64,000 bases of DNA from Streptomyces geranii (GCF_002954775.1 NZ_PJME01000015.1:124001-188000); one strand, 5' to 3'; positions 1 to 8,207 are shown, counted from the first letter of the stretch. Numbers and translations: made by a program. Notes: a model not told the origin generated them from the letters alone.

Positions 1-530
1 GTGCCCATCAGCTCGTGGCGCACGACCGGGTCGAGGTCCGACATCGGCTCGTCGAGGAGCAGCAGCTCGGGGCGCTTGCCGAAGGCGAGGGCGATGGCGA
101 CGCGGGTGCGCTGGCCGCCGGACAGGGTGTTGATCTTCGCCTCGAAGGGGACGTTGCCCGCGCGGACGATCTCCTCGGCGGCGCGCTGGTCCCAGCCGGG
201 GTTCAGCTCGCGCCCCAGCCGCAGGGTCTCCGCCACGGTGAAGCGCTTGAACAGCGGCTTCTCCTGGGCGAGGAACGCCGTACGCCTGCCGGACTCCACC
301 GAGCCCGGCGCCTCGCCGAACAGGCTGATCGAACCGTGCGTCGGCTCCAGGACGTGCGCCGCGATGCTCAGCAGCGTGGTCTTGCCCGCCCCGTTGGGTC
401 CGACCAGCCCGCAGATCCGGCCGGCCGGCAGCCGGAAGGAGCAGTCCCGCAGCGCCCAGCCCCGCCGGTAACGCATCCCCAGGCCGTACGCCTCCAGCGC
501 CGGCTCCCCCGTGTACATACCGTCACTCAC
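1..530 (-). CDS. ABC transporter ATP-binding protein (3' end cut by window)
   Basis: This is the nucleotide-binding subunit of an ABC transporter, of the single-domain exporter kind usually paired with a YtrA-type GntR regulator. About 176 codons are visible. Walker A (GPNGAGKTT) lies at residues 44-52, the signature LSGGQ near residue 137, and Walker B LLLLDEP near residue 161 with DLDP after it, so the ATPase looks intact up to the edge. The GTG at 530 is preferred because AGGAG sits five bases upstream; an in-frame GTG at 536 would overlap that site. The start overlaps the end of the upstream GntR gene by 8 bp, so the two are coupled. The permease should follow beyond position 1. Substrate unknown. 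Confidence 0.9.
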   Translation of the reverse strand, partial: MSDGMYTGEPALEAYGLGMRYRRGWALRDCSFRLPAGRICGLVGPNGAGKTTLLSIAAHVLEPTHGSISLFGEAPGSVESGRRTAFLAQEKPLFKRFTVAETLRLGRELNPGWDQRAAEEIVRAGNVPFEAKINTLSGGQRTRVAIALAFGKRPELLLLDEPMSDLDPVVRHELMG

Positions 531-1014
531 TTGCACTCCTAGTTGTCGTGGCCCCCGTGGCCCCCGTGGCCGTCGTGGACTCCAAGGCCCCCGTGGACCC
601 CGCGGACTCCGTGACCCCCGTCACCGGCGCGCTCCCGGCGCCGAACTGCTTCTCCATCGCCGCCGCGACCAGCGCGGCCACGTGCTCCTGCCCCAGACCG
701 GCCCCGGCCGCCTTCGACATCCACGCCGCCAGCTCCCCGTACAGCGGGGAATCGGTGCCCGCCGAGGGGCGGGCCAGCGTGCGGCGTACGAAGGTGCCCT
801 GGCCCGGTCGCGGTTCGACCAGGCCCTCACGCTCCAGCTCGCGGTACGCCTTGAGGGTGGTGTTGGGGTTGACCGCGCTGACCTCGGCGACCTCCTTGGC
901 GGTCGGCAGCCGGTCTCCCGGCACCAGGACGCCCAGCCGCATGGCCTGCTTGGTCTGCTGCACGATCTGCTGGAAGGCGGGGACCCCGCTCCGCCTGTCG
1001 ATACGGAACTCCAT
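523..1014 (-). CDS. GntR-family (YtrA-like) transcriptional regulator
   Basis: A 163-aa regulator. The N-terminal winged helix covers residues 1-75: it starts MEFRIDRRSGVPAFQQI, and GDRLPTAKEVAEVSAVNPNT is the recognition helix region. A short helical tail follows and there is no large ligand domain, as is usual for the YtrA branch. The last ~30 residues are Thr/Ala/Gly rich and probably disordered. It overlaps the ABC ATPase gene by 8 bp, so it most likely represses this transporter operon. A perfect 22-bp inverted repeat just upstream of its start is the obvious candidate operator. Upstream of the ATG only a weak GGTGGTG ribosome binding site is visible. Confidence 0.9.
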   Translation of the reverse strand: MEFRIDRRSGVPAFQQIVQQTKQAMRLGVLVPGDRLPTAKEVAEVSAVNPNTTLKAYRELEREGLVEPRPGQGTFVRRTLARPSAGTDSPLYGELAAWMSKAAGAGLGQEHVAALVAAAMEKQFGAGSAPVTGVTESAGSTGALESTTATGATGATTTRSASE

Positions 1015-1026
1015 CGATCACCACCA

Positions 1027-1076
1027 CCCCTCCATCATCATTCCACTACTTGATTAGTGGAATGATGATGGAGGGG
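1027..1076. promoter_or_regulatory. perfect 22-bp inverted repeat, candidate GntR operator
   Basis: The arms at 1027-1048 and 1055-1076 are exact reverse complements, separated by the 6 bases CTTGAT. The repeat ends 12 bp before the start codon of the GntR gene. Its inner half reads CATTCCACTA/TAGTGGAATG. The length and perfection suit a dimeric repressor site overlapping the promoter or leader of the GntR-ABC operon. It could also fold as an RNA hairpin in the leader. Autoregulation is inferred. Confidence 0.7.
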
Positions 1077-1222
1077 TCCGAGGGCGGTTGTCAACGTCGA
1101 CAGAGTTGTTCGGAGTGACCGGAGGGGCTTCTTGGACAACGATCCGGTGGTCAGCCTGGGTCCAGAGCTGGAAAACCCCCCACCGTCCGACGGCGATCCG
1201 CCCCACCGAAAGAGCCTCCGGA

Positions 1223-1918
1223 GTGAACCAAGATCTCTCTGTACCCGAGCACCCCTCCGTACTCGTGATCGACGACGAGTCCGGCACTTCCGACATGCTG
1301 GTCATGGCCCTGCGATTCCTCGGCTTCGACGCCCACCTCGTGGCGACGGGTGCCGGGACGGTCGCCGAGATCCAGCGGCTGAGCCCCGACGCCGTACTGC
1401 TGGACGGCACCGAGATCTGCGGACGGCTCCGCGCCGCCGGCCTCGACACGCCGGTGATCTTCCTCAGCGCCCGTACGACCGTCGAGGACAAGTGCCACGC
1501 CCTGGCGGCGGGCGGCGACGACTACGTCACCAAGCCCTTCGACCTCACCGAGGTCAGCGCCCGCATCCGGGCCCTGATCCGGCGGGCCCGGGGCGCCGTC
1601 CGCCCCGCACCCCTGTCCTCGCGCCGGCTGTGCGCGGCGGGGGTCGAGCTGGACGCGGGCACCCGGGAGGTGTGGTGCCACGGCACGGCCGTACCCCTGT
1701 CGGCGACCGAGTTCGCGCTGCTCAAGGTGTTGCTGGAGAACGCCGGCCAGGTGATCTCGAAGGCGCACATCCTGGACACGGTGTGGAACTACGGCTTCCA
1801 GGGCGAGTCGGGGGTCGTCGAGACATACGTCTACTACCTGCGACGCAAGCTGGGCGACTCGGGCCAGTCGCTGATCCGCACGGTGCGCGGCGCGGGCTAC
1901 ATCGTGCACGCGGACTGA
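1223..1918 (+). CDS. OmpR-family response regulator with shortened receiver loop
   Basis: A 231-aa two-domain DNA-binding response regulator. In the receiver the acidic pocket (DDE, residues 17-19), the phospho-acceptor D61 and K104 (DDYVTKPF) are present. However, D61 is followed directly by G-T-E-I-C, so the usual VMLPGMDG-type loop (about seven residues) between strand 3 and helix 3 is missing. The C-terminal winged helix (residues ~135-231) is standard, with VVETYVYYLRRKL and RTVRGAGYIV. Start: GTG at 1223, next to CCGGAG; the open frame extends further upstream but without homology-like sequence. No histidine kinase gene is adjacent, so it is an orphan in this window. The missing loop normally contributes to the metal/phosphorylation site, so phosphorylation may be altered. 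Confidence 0.88.
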   Translation: MNQDLSVPEHPSVLVIDDESGTSDMLVMALRFLGFDAHLVATGAGTVAEIQRLSPDAVLLDGTEICGRLRAAGLDTPVIFLSARTTVEDKCHALAAGGDDYVTKPFDLTEVSARIRALIRRARGAVRPAPLSSRRLCAAGVELDAGTREVWCHGTAVPLSATEFALLKVLLENAGQVISKAHILDTVWNYGFQGESGVVETYVYYLRRKLGDSGQSLIRTVRGAGYIVHAD

Positions 1919-1933
1919 ACGGAAGCAGTAAGG

Positions 1934-1980
1934 AAAAGGGGGTTCGCCGGTCGCTGTGTGCGACCGGCGGAACCCCTTTT
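1934..1980. terminator. bidirectional hairpin terminator between convergent genes
   Basis: A long near-perfect hairpin: the left arm 1934-1953 (AAAAGGGGG..CGGTCG) pairs with the right arm 1961-1980, with loop CTGTGTG. It ends in TTTT on the plus strand and, read in reverse, TTTT on the minus strand. It lies between the response regulator and the convergent secreted-protein gene, so it can serve both. Confidence 0.85.
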
Positions 1981-2022
1981 CCTGTCTCCCCGCTCGGGCT
2001 CGTAGCTCGGGCTCGTACGGGT

Positions 2023-2397
2023 CTAGCCGATGTTGAGCGTGTAGGTGCCCCAGTTCTTCTGCCCGTTCGCCGGGACCACGCGCGGCTCCCAGCGCCAGCC
2101 CGTGCTGGGCTTCTGGTGGTGGAACTCGACCGAGCGGCCGGCCGTCCACCAGTAGTCCGCGGCCGTGGTGCAGCCCTTCGGCGGGATCTCCCAGAACCGG
2201 GAGCCGCCCCAGTCGCCGTGCTGGTTCTCGCCGACGAAGTAGAACTTGACCGTCTCGGTCGACCCGCTGCAGACCCGCAGCTGAAGGTACTTGCCGCCGT
2301 CGGCGGAGGCCGTCGCGGGCATCGCCACGGCACCGACGAGCGCGGCACCGGCGAGAACGCCCAAGGTGACTTTCCGCTTGATCCTGATGCGCTTCAT
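2023..2397 (-). CDS. small secreted protein of unknown function (124 aa)
   Basis: Starts MKRIRIKRKVTLGVLAGA with a classical Sec signal peptide ending near ATASA-DGG (residue ~33). The mature ~91-aa part is rich in Trp/Tyr/Gly and has two Cys (VCSGS and KGCTT), likely one disulphide. The compact beta-type composition (GGSRFWEIPPKG, WRWEPRVVP) suggests a small beta-sandwich. I do not recognise the family. It lies 62 bp downstream of another secreted protein on the same strand and is probably co-transcribed with it. The leader between them carries a T/C-rich tract and an eight-G run on the plus strand. Confidence 0.75.
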   Translation of the reverse strand: MKRIRIKRKVTLGVLAGAALVGAVAMPATASADGGKYLQLRVCSGSTETVKFYFVGENQHGDWGGSRFWEIPPKGCTTAADYWWTAGRSVEFHHQKPSTGWRWEPRVVPANGQKNWGTYTLNIG

Positions 2398-2459
2398 GGA
2401 GCAACCGCCGTTTCTTTCATTTCTTTTTCTGGGGGGGGTGGGGGTGGAGGACGCGGAAT

Positions 2460-3101
2460 TCAGCTGCGGCAGTGGGCGCCTATTTCCGCCTGGGTCATCG
2501 GAGCGTCGTTGGGAACGCTGAATCCGGCCTTCTGGTTGTCCCAGCCCGACTCGGTGTAGTTGTAGACGTACCAGTCGAAGTGACCCCAGTGCCGGTTCTT
2601 GAACTGGATCTCGTACCAGCCGGTGGCCTTCTGCTTCGGGCTGCCCCGGTCGATCCACGCCTTGTGGTGGGACTGGACGTTCACCTTGGACTCGACCGTG
2701 TCGGTGTGGCTGCGCTCCCAGGTGTGGTTGTAGCTGGTCTCGACGGCGACCTCGAACACCTTCGCGAAGCCGGCGGTGGCGGTGATGGCGACACCGACGG
2801 AGTCGGAGGAACCGACCGTCTCGGACGAGCCCACCGTCAGCTCGTTCGTCTGCGAGCCGCAGTTGTACACGGTGCCGACCCGGTGGGTCGGGCCGGTGTA
2901 CTCCTCGAAGCTCTGCGGGTGGAACTTGCAGAAGCTGGTGGTGACGCCACAGGCTTCCAGCAGTTCACGGGTGGTCGGCTGGTCGGCGGCACTGGCCGCC
3001 GGCGCCGCGAGCAGAGTGGTGCCGACCGCGAGAGCGGCGAGCACCCCGGCGGTACGGGGCAGACCCTTCTTGGACACGAGCCTGCGAGCTGCGAATGCCA
3101 T
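2460..3101 (-). CDS. secreted protein with aerolysin/MTX2-like character
   Basis: 213 aa. The signal peptide (residues 1-~38, VGTTLLAAPAASA) is followed by a 175-aa mature protein with four Cys (CGV, FCKF, YNCGS, HCRS). Residues ~85-145 form a long Ser/Thr-rich alternating stretch (VGSSETVGSSDSVGVAI, VAVETSYNHTWERS) like the amphipathic insertion strands of aerolysin/ETX-MTX2 pore-forming toxins. After it comes a Trp/Tyr-rich C-terminal part (HWGHFDWYVYNY). The assignment is by pattern only; it could be another secreted beta-protein. AAGGAAA precedes the ATG. The gene is upstream of, and likely in an operon with, the 124-aa secreted protein. Confidence 0.65.
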   Translation of the reverse strand: MAFAARRLVSKKGLPRTAGVLAALAVGTTLLAAPAASAADQPTTRELLEACGVTTSFCKFHPQSFEEYTGPTHRVGTVYNCGSQTNELTVGSSETVGSSDSVGVAITATAGFAKVFEVAVETSYNHTWERSHTDTVESKVNVQSHHKAWIDRGSPKQKATGWYEIQFKNRHWGHFDWYVYNYTESGWDNQKAGFSVPNDAPMTQAEIGAHCRS

Positions 3102-3586
3102 TGCTCATTTCCTTCCGGAGAGCGGATTCCGGTGGAAGCCCCACCGGCTGCGCCCATTCCACAGGCGCGGCCGGTCCGGTTGATCAATGCGCGATCAGAG
3201 AGCGCCCCAGAGTTTCCTGGGGGGTTCATCAGAGCCGGATCAGAGCGCACCGGCCCTTCCGCCCCGGAAACCTGATTTCCGGCCAAGTACGCCGCATCCG
3301 ACCGGTCCCCCGCGTTGTTGCGGACGGTCGTTCGAGTGGCGGGGCTGACCTGAGGGTCCGGTGGGGAAGGCCGGGTCCGTGGGGGTGGTCGGGAAGGGTG
3401 CCGGCGGGGGTGGTGCGGGCCGGAATTCCGGGCCGAGGGGCGGGTTACGTGCCTATACACGAATTACCGGGCGGTACAACCGATATGGCGTAATCCACTC
3501 AGGCCAGAACCTCGCTCTGTCACCATCAACGCCACCGTAGAACCAACCGTAGAACCAGGGGTCCGGAACGCGGCGGGGGGCGTGCC
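3102..3586. other. 485-bp intergenic region between divergent genes
   Basis: No gene is supported here. It must hold the divergent promoters for the secreted-protein pair (minus) and the Crp-like gene (plus). Visible details: GATCAGAG-type repeats around 3191-3245, an AT-richer TATACACGAATTACC at ~3453-3468, and a tandem 12-bp repeat at 3534-3557. Confidence 0.5.
3534..3557 (+). repeat. tandem 12-bp direct repeat upstream of the Crp-like gene
   Basis: ACCGTAGAACCA occurs twice head to tail, ending 29 bp before the start codon. A related CCGTAGAAACAGCTGTAGAG sequence sits in the cvnB-cvnC gap near 54424. It could be a regulator site or just leader sequence. Confidence 0.45.
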
Positions 3587-4312
3587 ATGGGACTGCTAGG
3601 CAATGAGCTGGCGTTCGCGCAGTCGCTGACCGCCCAGGAGCGCGAGGGCGTGCTGGCCCTCGGCAACCCGAAGCACTTCGGGGCGGGCACCCACCTCCTC
3701 ACCGAGGGGGACCGTTCCAGCCACGTACTGATCCTCCTCAAGGGATGGGTGACCGTCTCCGTCGCGACGGACCGGGGGGCCACCCGGCTCATACTCGGGC
3801 TGCGCGGACCCGGTGAACTCCTCGGCGAGATGGCCGCGTTGGACCCGCATCCGCGCAGCGCCACCGTCCGCGCGCTCGGGCCGACGGACGCCCAGGTCAT
3901 ACCGGGCGACGCCTTCCGCCGGTTCCTCGCCGAGCACCCCCGGGTCAGCGGGCTGGTGATCCGCCAGCTCACCTTCCGGCTCCGCAGCGCCGACCAGGAG
4001 CGGTCCGCGCTCGCCTCCCTCACCGTCCTGCAGCGGCTGGCCGGCCGGCTCGCCGAACTCTCCGGGTCCGGCGGCGCACCGCCCCGCAGCCCGTACGCCC
4101 CCTCCGGTTCCTCCGTGGTCCAGCTCGCCCAGGACGAGCTGGCCGCCAGCATCGGCGCCACCCGGGAAGCCGTCGCGAAGAGCCTGCGGCTGCTGCGCAC
4201 CCAGCACATCGTGCGGACCGGCAACCGGGTCGTGGAGATCCTCGACCCCGAACTCCTCGCCCTCCTCGCCGACGGACACGCGGACGGCCACGGGGACGGT
4301 CGGCACCCGTAA
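3587..4312 (+). CDS. Crp/Fnr-family cyclic-nucleotide-binding transcription regulator
   Basis: 241 aa. The N-terminal cNMP-binding beta-barrel (residues ~12-125) carries a phosphate-binding-cassette-like run GELLGEMAALDPHPRSATV, with the Glu and the Arg-Ser-Ala expected for cAMP-type ligands. A dimer helix follows, then a Crp-type helix-turn-helix near residues 180-212 (AQDELAASIGATREAVAKSL). The C-terminal tail is His/Asp/Gly rich. It lies immediately upstream of a nucleotidyl-cyclase-like gene in the same orientation, so it plausibly senses the nucleotide made by that neighbour and controls the operon. There is no Fe-S Cys set, so it is not an Fnr oxygen sensor. Confidence 0.88.
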   Translation: MGLLGNELAFAQSLTAQEREGVLALGNPKHFGAGTHLLTEGDRSSHVLILLKGWVTVSVATDRGATRLILGLRGPGELLGEMAALDPHPRSATVRALGPTDAQVIPGDAFRRFLAEHPRVSGLVIRQLTFRLRSADQERSALASLTVLQRLAGRLAELSGSGGAPPRSPYAPSGSSVVQLAQDELAASIGATREAVAKSLRLLRTQHIVRTGNRVVEILDPELLALLADGHADGHGDGRHP

Positions 4313-4497
4313 ATCCCCGGCCCGCCGTGTGTAAACGGCTACAGACGGCCTCCGTCCCTGGCCCGACCCTGAAGGGGCGACCCGCAAGAACCGAACGACA
4401 ACCGAACAGCCGCAACCGGACAGCGACGACTGAGCAGCACGGCACACAGCACCAGGTACCAGGTACCAAGCACAGCACCAAAAAAAGGGGGCACGGG

Positions 4498-5277
4498 GTG
4501 GACGACCGCGACGTCATGGATCTCGCCGATCTCGCCGAAGCGCGCTACGAGTCGGTGATCAGTGTCGACGCCCGGCGGTCCGGGGAGTACGACGACATCG
4601 ACAAGCCGCGGATGCGCGAGCGGATCTACCGGATCGTCGAGACCGCCTTCGCGCACGCCAAGGTGGCCCGGGACGCCGTGCACATGGAGGACCGCGGCGA
4701 CGGCGTACTGCTGTCGGTGGCCGCGCGGATCCCGGCGTCCCGGCTGCTCGGGCTGTGGACGGTCGAGCTGCACGAGAACCTGCGCTACGAGAACCGCGCC
4801 CTGCGGGTGCCGCTGGGGCTGCGGATCGGTGTGCACGTCGGTCCGGTACGGCACGACGCGCGCGGCATCAGCGGACGCGCCGTCGACCTGGCCTGCCGTC
4901 TCGCCGACTCCGCCACCGCCCGTGAACTCCTCGACGCCGAGGGCGCCGACCTCGTCCTGGTGGCCTCCGACTCGCTGTACGAGGACGTGGTGCGCGGCGG
5001 CGGCAAGTTCATCGAGCCGGAGCGGTACACCTCGGCCCGCCTCACCCTCAAGGAGGGTGAGACGACGGCCTGGTTCCACCTGCCGGGCCGAGCCGCCACG
5101 ACCCCGGCCGCCGGTCCCACGGCCACCCCTCCCCGTACGCCCGCCCCGGCCCCCGCCCCCGCGCCCGCGCCCGCCCCGGCCGAGGGCTCCGGCAGGACCT
5201 ACTCCGCCGGGCGCGACATCTCCGTGATCGAGGGCGGCACCTTCCGGGACCTACGCATCGGCGGTGGCGAGAAGTGA
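4498..5277 (+). CDS. class III nucleotidyl cyclase-like protein
   Basis: 259 aa. Residues ~10-195 look like a class III adenylate/guanylate cyclase homology domain: a first acidic segment ISVDARRSG, a central RGDGVLLSV beta-hairpin, then LRIGVHVGPVR, and GRAVDLACRLADS where most cyclases have G-x-x-VN-x-AARL. The transition-state Asn is therefore Asp here, while the following Arg is kept. A Pro/Ala linker (residues ~205-235) leads to a short C-terminal strand motif, AGRDISVIEGGTFRDLRIG, of the kind seen on conflict-system adaptors. GTG at 4498 is chosen because AAGGGGG lies 7 bases upstream. It overlaps the next gene by 4 bp. It may make a cyclic purine or pyrimidine nucleotide; activity is not certain. 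Confidence 0.8.
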   Translation: MDDRDVMDLADLAEARYESVISVDARRSGEYDDIDKPRMRERIYRIVETAFAHAKVARDAVHMEDRGDGVLLSVAARIPASRLLGLWTVELHENLRYENRALRVPLGLRIGVHVGPVRHDARGISGRAVDLACRLADSATARELLDAEGADLVLVASDSLYEDVVRGGGKFIEPERYTSARLTLKEGETTAWFHLPGRAATTPAAGPTATPPRTPAPAPAPAPAPAPAEGSGRTYSAGRDISVIEGGTFRDLRIGGGEK

Positions 5278-8207
5278 GCGACGACGACCAGCAGCCGGAC
5301 GACGCCCCCGAAACCCCCGGCCACGACCAGCCCGAGAACAAGGAGGGGGAGGGGGACAGGGAGAAGGCGCGGGAGAAGGACGGCGGTTCGCGGGACGACA
5401 AGGAGGCCGAGAAGGAGAAGGAGAAGGAACGCGAACTCGCCGCCTCGCGGTTCAAGGAGTACACCCGCGCCCCCTTCGCCGAGGAGGAGGGCGAGAACGC
5501 CCCCACCGACCTCGCCGCCGCCTCCCGTACCCGCCGCGCCACCCGGACCGTGTTCGAGGCCGGCCGGGACCTGACCAGCGTCGACCGTTCCTTCATCAGC
5601 AGCGCCCACTTCGGCGACATCTTCCTCGGCACGGACACCCGGCTGCGCGGCCCCGCCCTGCGCAGCGGCCCCGTACCCGAGGAGGAGCTGCGCAGGCTCC
5701 GCCGGGCGCACGTCGCCCCCGACGGCTACGTCCGCCTGCGCAAGGCCCTGCGCGCCCGCGGCCTGCTGGTGCTCGGCGCCGCCCCCGGCACCGGCCGTAC
5801 GAGCACGGCGATCTCCCTGCTCGCGGAGGTCGCCGCCGGTTCGGGGGTACGCCGGGTCGACCCGGACGGCGGGATACGGCAACTGGCGGCCCAGCTGGGC
5901 GACGGCGAGGAGTTCCCGGGCGGCACCGGCTATCTGCTGGAGCTGTCGCTCACCCGTCCCGGCGTACTGCCCCCGGACGAGCTGGACCTCGACGAACTGG
6001 CCACCGCCCTGACCCGCTGCGAGGCCTACGCGGTCCTCGTCGTGACCGTCGGCTCGGCGGCGGGCCCGCTCCTCGCCGGCCGCTACGGCATGCTCTGCCC
6101 GCCCGCGCCCACCCAGCAACTGCTCACCACCCGGCTCCGCGAACGCCTGGAGGAACGGCTGGCGGAGGACCGCCCCCGGGGGGAGCACCAGGAACCCGGG
6201 GAGTCCGAGGAGTCCGGCGAGGCCGAGGAGTCCGGCGAGGCCGAGGAGTCCGGGGAACCCGGGGAGCCCGGGGAGTCCGAGGGGCCCGGGGAGTCCGAGG
6301 GGCCCGGGGAGTCCGAGGGGCCCGGGGAGTCCGAGGGGCCCGGGGAGTCCGAGGGGCCCGGGGAGTCCGGGGAGTCCGGGGAGTCCGGGGGGCCAGAAGA
6401 GCCCGCAGAGTCTGCCGCTGCCGCCCCCGAAGACGCCCCGGGCCTCGCCGACACCTCCGACACCCTCGATATCCCCGCCGCCCCCAACACCTCCGCCGCC
6501 TCCAACACCTCCGCTGCCTCCGCCGCCTCCAACACCTCCGCTGCCTCCGCCACCTCCGCCACCTCCGCCGCCTCCGCCGCCTCCAACACCTCCGCTGCCT
6601 CCGCCACCTCCGCCACCTCCGCCGCCTCCGCCGCCTCCGATATCTCCGCCGCCCCCGACATCGATCAACTCCTCTCCCGCGCCCAGGAGTTGGCCAAGCA
6701 GGCCGAGGTCATGGACGCCGTCGGGCTGGACGACCTGCGGCCCGCCGAGGCCGAACTGCTCGCCTCCCTGCTGGCCGACCGGCTGCTCGGCGAGCTGTCG
6801 TACGAGCAGTTGCTGGCCGGCTGTCGCAGTCTCGCCGCCGAGCAGGCGCAGGAGTGGTTCGCCGGGGTGGACCGGGCGCTCACCGCGCCGGCGGGCGGCA
6901 CCGGCGGCGGGCGTGAGGACGAGGGGGACAACCGGCGGACGGGTACCGCCGCGCTGTTCCATCCCGTGGCCTTCCGGATCGCGCTCGCCGTGCTCGGCGG
7001 GGCCTCGCACAGTGCGGTGGCCTCCGCCGCCCATCTGCTGACCTGGGAACTGTCCGTCCAGTGCGACCCCGACCACACCCCCGCCCGGCCCCTGTTCTGC
7101 GACGACCCGGAGGCCGACCAGGCGCTCTCGCGTGCCGAACTCGTCGACGGCGAGGTCGAGGTGGCCGGGGCGGAGGTCGCGGCCCGGCTGATCAGGTACC
7201 GGGGCGGCGCCCTGCCCTCGGCGGTGCTGGCCGAGCTGTGGGACCGACATTTCCCCGTGCGGGCGCCCGTCGTGCGCTGGCTGCGGCTGCTGGCCGACGA
7301 CCAGCGGCCCCAGGTGTGGGTGCGGGCGGCGGTCGCGGCCGGGGAACTGTGCGTGCGGGACTTCGACCACGGGTTCGCCGAGCTGATCCGGCCGCTCGCC
7401 GAGGGCACCGCCCACCGCAGGCTGTTCGCGGCCACCATGCTCGACCAGGCCGCCGGTCACGCCTCGCACCGCAGGGCCGTACGGAAACTGGTCGAGGACT
7501 GGAGCCGGTCCGCGGTCTGGACGCACCGCTCGACAGCGGCGGCGGCGCTGGGTTTCGGGACCTGCGCGGACAGCACCGACGACGCCCTGGACGCGCTGGC
7601 CCGGATCGGCGTCCGCGAGGACTCGGCGCAGTCGCTGCGGGCCGCCGCCGCGTTCAACGCCGTACGGCTGCTGGCGCTGCCGGACAGCGGGCGGGCCGTG
7701 CGGGTGCTGCGGCGGACGGCGGACTGGACCCGGCACAAGGGCGAGGCCTACCAGACCCTCGGGCTCGCGGTGGCGGTCTGGCTCGCCGAGAGCCGGGTGG
7801 ACAAGCTGCTGATCGACGAGGCGGGGCCCGGGCTCGTCGAGCGCGGCGACTGGCCGCTGGCGCTCGCGCTGGCCGCGACCCGGCCCGAACTGGCCGCGCC
7901 CATCGCGGACTTGCTGTGGACGGCGCTGAACACGGCCCGTTCGAGGGAGGTCGCGACGGACGCGCTGGAGCGCATGCTGCGCACCGCCGTGCGCAAGAAC
8001 GGCGACGAATGGACCCGGCCGGGGCTGGCGGAGCTGCTGCCCGCGCTGGCCGCCGAGGAGACCGACCGGCGGCGGCTGGACTGGCTGCTGCGCCGAATGA
8101 TGAACGACCAGGACGACCCGCTCCCCGATGCCCGCGCGCGCTCCCTGTGGTGGCTCGCCGTGGGCCGACGGACCCGGAGCGGCCAGGAGGAGAGAAGCCA
8201 TGGCTGA
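5274..8207 (+). CDS. large degenerate P-loop/helical-repeat protein with long low-complexity hinge
   Basis: 977 aa. The N-terminus is charged and Lys/Glu rich (residues ~25-70). A P-loop-like motif GAAPGTGRT at ~168-176 follows, with Arg where Walker A has Lys. Residues ~300-380 are Glu/Gly/Pro/Ser repeats (GESEGP units) and ~400-460 are Ala/Ser/Asn/Thr repeats. The last ~450 residues are Leu/Ala-rich helices resembling HEAT/ARM repeats (LRAAAAFNAVRLLALPDS, MLDQAAGHASHRRAV). No membrane segment. Starts at GTG 5274, overlapping the cyclase stop by 4 bp, and overlaps the next gene by 8 bp. Likely a STAND-like scaffold of the operon's system; catalytic competence is doubtful. No family recognised with confidence. 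Confidence 0.82.
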   Translation: MSDDDQQPDDAPETPGHDQPENKEGEGDREKAREKDGGSRDDKEAEKEKEKERELAASRFKEYTRAPFAEEEGENAPTDLAAASRTRRATRTVFEAGRDLTSVDRSFISSAHFGDIFLGTDTRLRGPALRSGPVPEEELRRLRRAHVAPDGYVRLRKALRARGLLVLGAAPGTGRTSTAISLLAEVAAGSGVRRVDPDGGIRQLAAQLGDGEEFPGGTGYLLELSLTRPGVLPPDELDLDELATALTRCEAYAVLVVTVGSAAGPLLAGRYGMLCPPAPTQQLLTTRLRERLEERLAEDRPRGEHQEPGESEESGEAEESGEAEESGEPGEPGESEGPGESEGPGESEGPGESEGPGESEGPGESGESGESGGPEEPAESAAAAPEDAPGLADTSDTLDIPAAPNTSAASNTSAASAASNTSAASATSATSAASAASNTSAASATSATSAASAASDISAAPDIDQLLSRAQELAKQAEVMDAVGLDDLRPAEAELLASLLADRLLGELSYEQLLAGCRSLAAEQAQEWFAGVDRALTAPAGGTGGGREDEGDNRRTGTAALFHPVAFRIALAVLGGASHSAVASAAHLLTWELSVQCDPDHTPARPLFCDDPEADQALSRAELVDGEVEVAGAEVAARLIRYRGGALPSAVLAELWDRHFPVRAPVVRWLRLLADDQRPQVWVRAAVAAGELCVRDFDHGFAELIRPLAEGTAHRRLFAATMLDQAAGHASHRRAVRKLVEDWSRSAVWTHRSTAAAALGFGTCADSTDDALDALARIGVREDSAQSLRAAAAFNAVRLLALPDSGRAVRVLRRTADWTRHKGEAYQTLGLAVAVWLAESRVDKLLIDEAGPGLVERGDWPLALALAATRPELAAPIADLLWTALNTARSREVATDALERMLRTAVRKNGDEWTRPGLAELLPALAAEETDRRRLDWLLRRMMNDQDDPLPDARARSLWWLAVGRRTRSGQEERSHG
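6270..6365 (+). repeat. 18-bp coding tandem repeat (GESEGP units)
   Basis: About five near-identical copies of an 18-bp unit (GAGTCCGAGGGGCCCGGG) encode a Gly-Glu-Ser-Glu-Gly-Pro linker inside the P-loop protein. Related GES and EESGEA units flank it. It probably expands and contracts by slippage. Confidence 0.9.
6478..6655 (+). repeat. coding repeat rich in GCC/TCC/ACC codons (AASNTSAAS units)
   Basis: A nearly pure-pyrimidine stretch built from reiterated TCCGCCGCCTCCAACACC and TCCGCCACC blocks, including a duplicated block of about 70 bp. It encodes an Ala/Ser/Thr linker. The strand asymmetry (homopyrimidine over most of 150 bp) could form unusual DNA structures. Confidence 0.88.

Noticed and set aside
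2400..2459. G-run with G-quadruplex potential in the secreted-gene gap
   Set aside because: Only one long G tract plus a shorter one; homopolymer runs alone do not support a regulatory structure.
6270..6655. Possible CRISPR-like array
   Set aside because: Units are 18 bp or shorter, without distinct spacers, and stay in one reading frame: coding microsatellites.
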